DNA of 64,000 nucleotides from Petasospora fabianii. Taxonomy: Eukaryota; Ascomycota; Saccharomycetes; Phaffomycetales; Wickerhamomycetaceae. Under the pieces are notes generated by a model, which saw only the letters and a list, made by a program, of their open reading frames with translations, was not told the origin of the DNA and searched no databases. This document shows positions 62,376-64,000 of this stretch, piece by piece. The DNA lies in assembly GCA_022641835.1 (NCBI GenBank), contig CP048715.1, forward strand, positions 2,976,001 to 3,040,000, in the 5' to 3' direction. A program made the position numbers and the translations under genes. Position 1 is the first letter of the stretch; every line of letters begins with the position of its first letter.

Positions 62376-63446
62376 ATGTCAAAATATCAAGATCTGGAGG
62401 GTATTGTAAGTTTATGTTGTTTCCAATGGTGTTATTACAAATCTAACATTATACAGGATCTTGAAGAACCCGAAGTGTATGAAACTTCTGACACTGAGGA
62501 GACATGGCATGTTGAACAAGAGGCACCAAAGAGACGAGATTCGATATCAGAGGAGGCGTTCGATACGGGGAAGAGCATTGCAAGATTTGAAAGAGAGAAA
62601 GTGTGGCTTGATCCTCATGTAACTGATTTCTCTGATCGAGTTGATCGAGTTGCTGGGTATGAGACTGCTAGTGATAAGGAGACGATGCAAAACATGATGA
62701 TGAGGCTACGATCTGAATTGAGTCAATTGGAAGATTTGGTTGAAAGTGAAGGAACATTGGATCAAGAGAAAGAACTTAAGGCTTTACAGGAGACTCTATC
62801 ACGGATCAATCTCAAGACAAAGGATAAGAAGCTTATATCACCTGAGATAATGACAGGAATTCCATCGATTGATACATCTGCTTCAACATCACAACTTAAT
62901 CAGAGTATTGTTACTAATCCCGAGGAAGTTATTATTCTTGATAAACGACTTACAAGATTAGAGAAGTTACTTGGAACAGATTTTGCTATGGATAAATCAC
63001 TTCAATCTATAGTGAATGATCTTTTCCGTAAATTCAAGCTATTGTCTAATGACACAGATCAATTGGGATATATTAGTCGGGCTATTGATGAAGTCAATAC
63101 CAAATTTGAAAAATCTATCGCTATGAGACGTGCTGTTAATATAGAGGCAGATGTACCTGAAGAGACACAAGTACATGAGGTTTACACAGTTTTCCAAAAG
63201 ACGAGGCAAGTACAAGACGATTTACCATTTATAATTAAGAGACTTGAGACACTAGCTGACTTGCATACACGAGTTGCTACATCTGTGGTATCTGTTGAAT
63301 CATTGGAAGAACAGATTGATACTTTAAGTAAAGATGTTGATGCATGGGAAACATCACTTGGTAAATTGGAGACGAAGTTAGAGGAGATGAATAATGCATT
63401 TGAAGAGAACAAAAAACAAATCATGGACAAAATTGAAACTAATTAG
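62376..63446 (+). CDS. JNM1: Dynactin p50 (dynamitin), two exons
   Basis: Dynactin shoulder subunit that links dynein activity to nuclear migration. Exon 1 is 62376-62405 (MSKYQDLEGI), the intron 62406-62456 (51 nt, GTAAGT, ATCTAAC branch, CAG acceptor), exon 2 62457-63446; the protein is 339 aa. The joined start, KYQDLEGI-DLEEPEVYETSD, matches the N terminus of animal dynamitin ([20 protein letters not shown]), which proves the splice. The intron is a multiple of three and has no stop, so the unspliced frame also reads through with 17 extra residues. The rest is coiled coil (about residues 90-150, 190-250 and 270-339). TDFSDRVDRV fits the FSDRI block of the family. Confidence 0.92.
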   Translation: MSKYQDLEGIVSLCCFQWCYYKSNIIQDLEEPEVYETSDTEETWHVEQEAPKRRDSISEEAFDTGKSIARFEREKVWLDPHVTDFSDRVDRVAGYETASDKETMQNMMMRLRSELSQLEDLVESEGTLDQEKELKALQETLSRINLKTKDKKLISPEIMTGIPSIDTSASTSQLNQSIVTNPEEVIILDKRLTRLEKLLGTDFAMDKSLQSIVNDLFRKFKLLSNDTDQLGYISRAIDEVNTKFEKSIAMRRAVNIEADVPEETQVHEVYTVFQKTRQVQDDLPFIIKRLETLADLHTRVATSVVSVESLEEQIDTLSKDVDAWETSLGKLETKLEEMNNAFEENKKQIMDKIETN

Positions 63447-64000
63447 GGGTTAACCTTACTATAATGTGTCATGTCTATGAATCATATGTAGTATAATATG
63501 TAGTATAGCTTAGTATAGCTTATGTAAGCGAGGTGTACACCCAGACATACGCGGCATTACACGGCAATCGCGAACACCATAATAAAAAAAAAAATCCCCT
63601 TGAGTAACCGAACTCCTTATAAACCTTTAGCATAAGAACAATGAAGCAGCTCTCGAGACAAAAAGGACACCGAGAAAGTGTCAACCCCTGCCTAGCCGTT
63701 ATAAGAACCTGGGGTAATCGCTGTACATCTATATATCAACATACATAAACACATACATATACCTATTACTATTACCCTTCGGGTTAAACACCCCCGCCAA
63801 TACACCCTTTGCCACCGTCGGCAAACTTTCCCTTTTATCTATCAGCAACTTAACACTAACCAATCACGTGTCAGTTACGCTCTCACCTGCCTCACGCGTC
63901 CATCGCCAAAACCGGGCCGGACAATTTTTTCTTCAACCCCGCGTCTCTCTTCTCTCAGCCTTTCCGTATTCCGTCTTCCGCCATAAAGTGTCACATTGCA
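63447..64000. other. Right-edge intergenic sequence
   Basis: About 550 bp past JNM1. It has a short AGTATAGCTT repeat (63500-63520), an A11 tract near 63584, then pyrimidine-rich sequence with a CACGTG (63866-63871) that looks like a promoter of a gene to the right. No coding start is visible. Confidence 0.4.

Overview
The window is nuclear DNA of an ascomycete budding yeast (Saccharomycotina). Genes are dense and mostly intronless. The few introns are short, start GTATGT or GTAAGT and carry TACTAAC-type branch sites. The protein set is a typical yeast one: a DASH kinetochore subunit, ILV2, GFA1, VPS1, YTA7 and OSH6/7. CTG codons fall at conserved leucines (for example in the YTA7 AAA domain near 46332), so the standard code is used and CTG-Ser or CTG-Ala lineages are unlikely. 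A purine-type NAT permease and a CHK1-type hybrid histidine kinase, both absent from S. cerevisiae, point to a yeast outside the Saccharomyces group. I cannot name the species.

Left third (1-25 kb): a possible gene end at the left edge, then GFA1 (chitin precursor), an MRX10/RMND1-like mitochondrial protein, a DOG-type sugar phosphatase, AYR1, GRS1, a xanthine/urate-type permease, the divergent ribosome-biogenesis pair RRP3/SSF1 (PAC-like and RRPE-like sites between them), a three-exon DAD4, and a 6.5-kb CHK1-like hybrid histidine kinase.

Middle (25-45 kb): a SUN4/SIM1-family wall protein with a probable long 5'UTR intron, a Zn2Cys6 regulator, an unrecognised protein, CBP6, a spliced two-RRM U1A/U2B'' protein, a long unrecognised coiled-coil protein, a PIB1-like FYVE/RING ligase, ILV2 and SRP101.

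Right third (45-64 kb): YTA7, tRNA-Phe(GAA), VPS1, an unrecognised membrane protein with a polyQ tract, a small orphan ORF, OSH6/7, a PTAR1/Ecm9-like protein, NSE1, USB1, an unrecognised ORF, BRE2 and a spliced dynamitin (JNM1).

There are no operons. Themes that recur are mitochondrial function (MRX10, CBP6, mitochondrial GRS1, ILV2), RNA processing and ribosome assembly (RRP3, SSF1, U1A/U2B'', USB1), membrane traffic and lipids (VPS1, OSH6/7, PIB1, SRP101, AYR1), cell wall (GFA1, SUN4) and chromosomes (DAD4, JNM1, NSE1, YTA7, BRE2). I saw no CRISPR array, rRNA, or recognisable transposon or virus-like element. Start codons were reset to the first credible ATG where an open frame began at a non-ATG codon. 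The most notable signals are the non-AUG mitochondrial leader of GRS1, several small spliced genes or exons, the SUN4 leader intron, and a handful of proteins I could not place.
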